Shown: piece by piece, positions 61,870-64,000 of the stretch
How positions within the stretch are numbered: the stretch's first letter is position 1
Layout: each line of letters opens with the position of its first letter
Assembly (NCBI RefSeq): GCF_002865645.1
Contig: NW_020194655.1
Span: 434,001 to 498,000 of the forward strand
DNA length: 64,000 bases
Direction: 5' to 3'
DNA from: Hyaloscypha bicolor E
Lineage: Eukaryota; Ascomycota; Leotiomycetes; Helotiales; Hyaloscyphaceae
Notes under the pieces: model-generated
What the model was told of the DNA's origin: nothing
What the model saw: the letters and a program-made list of their open reading frames with translations, nothing else
Database searches by the model: none
Program-made: the position numbers and the translations under genes

Positions 61870-64000
61870 ATGACCGAGAAAGCGACCCCTAATGCCGTAC
61901 AGGGCGTCACCACAGACGTGAATCTGGAAAAAGGAGACATTGCCCCTGCCTCAATCCACAGCAACAGACATGGCGATGCCACTAAGTTGAACCTCGATGC
62001 TTACAAAAGTGATGACTCTGATGGGAAAATTAACTGGACGATTACTCACCGACTTGCTGCTTTCTCACTATGTCTTCTCTACGTGGGTGAGATTTGCCTC
62101 CTTCCTGCTTCATTACCCTACCTTCTGCTGACAAAAAAAAATCCAGGATCCCAAATCCCACTCTATTTCATTGGCGCCTCTCTCAGCTTCGTAACAGAAG
62201 ATATAGGCGGAACAGACAAAGCAGCCTGGCTACCAGTTGCGAATACTCTCGCTCTTGGGGCTACTGCACCATTCGTAGGATACATGCAAGATTTAATAGG
62301 GAGGAGATATATTGCTTTGTTAGGATGTCTTCTTCTCATTGTTGGAGTCGTGATCTTTGGTACCGCCCATGAGTTCGGTCAGGCGGTTACAGGGATGGCG
62401 ATATCTGGGAAGGGGGGTGGTATTGGCGAGTAAGTACTTCCTAAATTAGAATCTGTGGTCCGTGGTTTCAATTGAAAATGCTTTCCATCTAAGCAATTAC
62501 TGATCTTATATTTGAATAGGCTTACTGCTCTTGCGGGGTGAGTGATGTGATAGCTTTTGGAAGCTATATAATGCTGATGTTATCATCTAGCATTTCCGAG
62601 ATCGTGCCAGTGAACAAACGTGGAACATATCTGGCTATTGCTACGGGGTGTATCATACCATTTTCAGGCTACATCTTGTATGCACAGTACTGGTCATTCT
62701 ATGCAACTTGGAGATGGGGAATGTGGATTACTGCGTAAGTTATCTTTCTAACTTCCTTCGGCCGAATTTTGGTCGTCTGCTGACTGCCTCTAGAATTATC
62801 AACGGCGTGGCATTTGCTGGCACATTGCTCTTCTACTTTCCCAACAACCACCACCATGATCTGATTAAGAGCCACATCATTAAGAAAATTGACTTTATGG
62901 GGGCCGTTCTATCTATCGTTGGATTAACATTATTGTAAATGTCCAACGCTCTCTTCTACTACAAAACGAACTTACAATGTGAATAGCTTGGTAGCGATTT
63001 ATTGAAAAATAATTGATTTATTAATGGAAAATCGATATATTGGAGGTTGATAATCTGCAAAAATGACTAGATATAGGAGAGTGAGTTCTGGAAACAGAGG
63101 AAAAGTGTCCAAAGTAAGGGATTTATTCCCATTACCCTTCGGCGATACCGGTGATGCCGAACCCGCTTTCTCCGATACATTATCAATCAGCTGATAAACC
63201 AAAGGTAATCAAAATGACGATATACTAGTAAGCTTGGTAAGCTCGGCGAGTGACGCATGACAAATGAGAGTGGAGAACCCTAAATTAGTGGTTGAACCTG
63301 GTACTGGAAGGACTGGTAAGCTAGCTATGGTAGCGTACCAATTTCAACACGATTCAGTGCGGAGGCTATACCCATTCGTGGAAAAGCGCCTATGTTCTCT
63401 CAACACTAATCATTGGGTTCCTCCTCATGGTCGCATTTGGTCTCTGGGAATGGAAAGGAGCCAAATACCCTATTGTCCCACACGAGATCTTTGTTGGTCA
63501 GCAAACGGTTGGTGTGGCATTGCTAATTGAAATGTTTCAGCTGCCTTTGGAGGTGCCTTGTCCACCATTAGTCCGGATACCCCGGCAAGAGCCGTAGCAT
63601 TCGGAGCAATCGCGGGCTTCGGTATCGGCGGCGTCCTCGTTCCTGCCGCAACAATAGCTATAACCGTTACCCCCGACGCATTCATCGCCACGACCGTAGC
63701 TCTCTCCCTATCTATTCGCGTTATTGGCGGCTCAATCGGCTACTCCATCTACTACAACATCTTTGCCAACAAATTGAAATCCAAACTCCCACCTATCGTC
63801 GCCGCAGCAGTCGTCAAAGCAGGCCTTCCTCTAACTTCGGTCTATTCGTTCATTGGGACGCTGGTTACTAATCCAAAGATGTTATCAGAGGTACCGGGGG
63901 TGACGCCGGCGGTTATAGAGGCTGCGACAATCGCGACAAGGTGGGCGTATTCCGAAAGTTTAAAGTATGTGTGGTATACAAGTATTACGTTTGGTGTTTT
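61870..64000 (+). pseudogene. TRI12/siderophore-type MFS transporter, broken and cut by window end
   Basis: Exons 61870-62086, 62147-62429, 62520-62537, 62591-62734, 62794-62934 and 62987-62999, then after an insertion 63355 on. Phases agree up to the insertion, and joining 62999 to 63355 restores LVAIQCGGYTHSW. Family marks: SQIPLYFIGASLSFV, WLPVANTLALGA, GRRYIALLG, PVNKRGTYLAI, WEWKGAKYPIVPHEIFVGQQ and IAGFGIGGVLVPAATIAITV. Two lesions kill it: the 350-bp insertion, and an internal deletion near 63526-63541 that joins GVALLI to AFGGALST and removes an expected ~70 residues with a frame change. By family these 14-helix permeases export toxins or take up ferric siderophores. The 3' end lies beyond the window. 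Confidence 0.85.
63000..63349 (-). mobile_element. LTR-like insertion (350 bp) with 5-bp target duplication
   Basis: Flanked by cgatt at 62995-62999 and 63350-63354. On the minus strand it starts TGTTGAAATTGG and ends TTTTCAATA, close to TG...CA with one change. It has no coding capacity. Size, ends and duplication fit a solo LTR related in its termini to the one at 59947. Confidence 0.75.

Overview
The window looks like a stretch of a filamentous ascomycete (Pezizomycotina) chromosome. Genes carry short 47-65 bp introns with GT/AG borders. The families are typical: an F-BAR/DEP/RhoGAP protein, Utp13, a LaeA-like methyltransferase, a Zn2Cys6 regulator and several MFS transporters. Repeats carry the CpA-to-TpA signature of repeat-induced point mutation (RIP). 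No bacterial, CRISPR, tRNA or rRNA features were seen. The species cannot be named from the sequence.

Layout. (1) 1-24.5 kb is an extreme AT-rich island made of RIP-degraded retrotransposons. It holds a 5'-truncated Ty3/gypsy copy (1-4674), a complete copy of the same family with 274-bp LTRs and a 5-bp target duplication (8762-15429), and a second gypsy family (pol at about 17-20 kb, gag zinc knuckle near 22.3 kb). A ~300-bp direct repeat at 4676-4987 and 24176-24476 bounds most of the island, and a degenerate ~50-bp tandem repeat follows. (2) 25.6-28.0 kb is a complete but dead hAT transposon with an 8-bp target duplication. (3) 28.3-35.9 kb is gene territory: a small membrane protein, a coiled-coil ORF next to a Harbinger-type MITE, and a RhoGAP gene divergent from a membrane dipeptidase. 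(4) 36.3-46.5 kb is decaying: a Gfo/Idh/MocA-type oxidoreductase pseudogene, then a GIT1-like MFS pseudogene split by a Tc1/mariner element that is itself split by a 5-kb Helitron. (5) 47.3-57.6 kb holds intact genes: a LaeA-like methyltransferase tail-to-tail with a Zn2Cys6 factor, an ERG26-like dehydrogenase, UTP13 and a polytopic membrane protein. (6) 58.7-64.0 kb holds two further MFS genes, each broken by an insertion that looks like a solo LTR with a perfect 5-bp target duplication; the second also has an internal deletion and runs off the window.

The housekeeping genes (UTP13, RhoGAP, dipeptidase) have clean reading frames that splice to exact multiples of three. All three MFS transporter genes and the sugar-type oxidoreductase are broken. 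The insertions can be resolved to the base, so the order of events in the nested sites can be read directly. I found no gene set that I would call a new biological system; the most unusual material is the nested transposon architecture and the undeciphered 5.0-8.75 kb segment.
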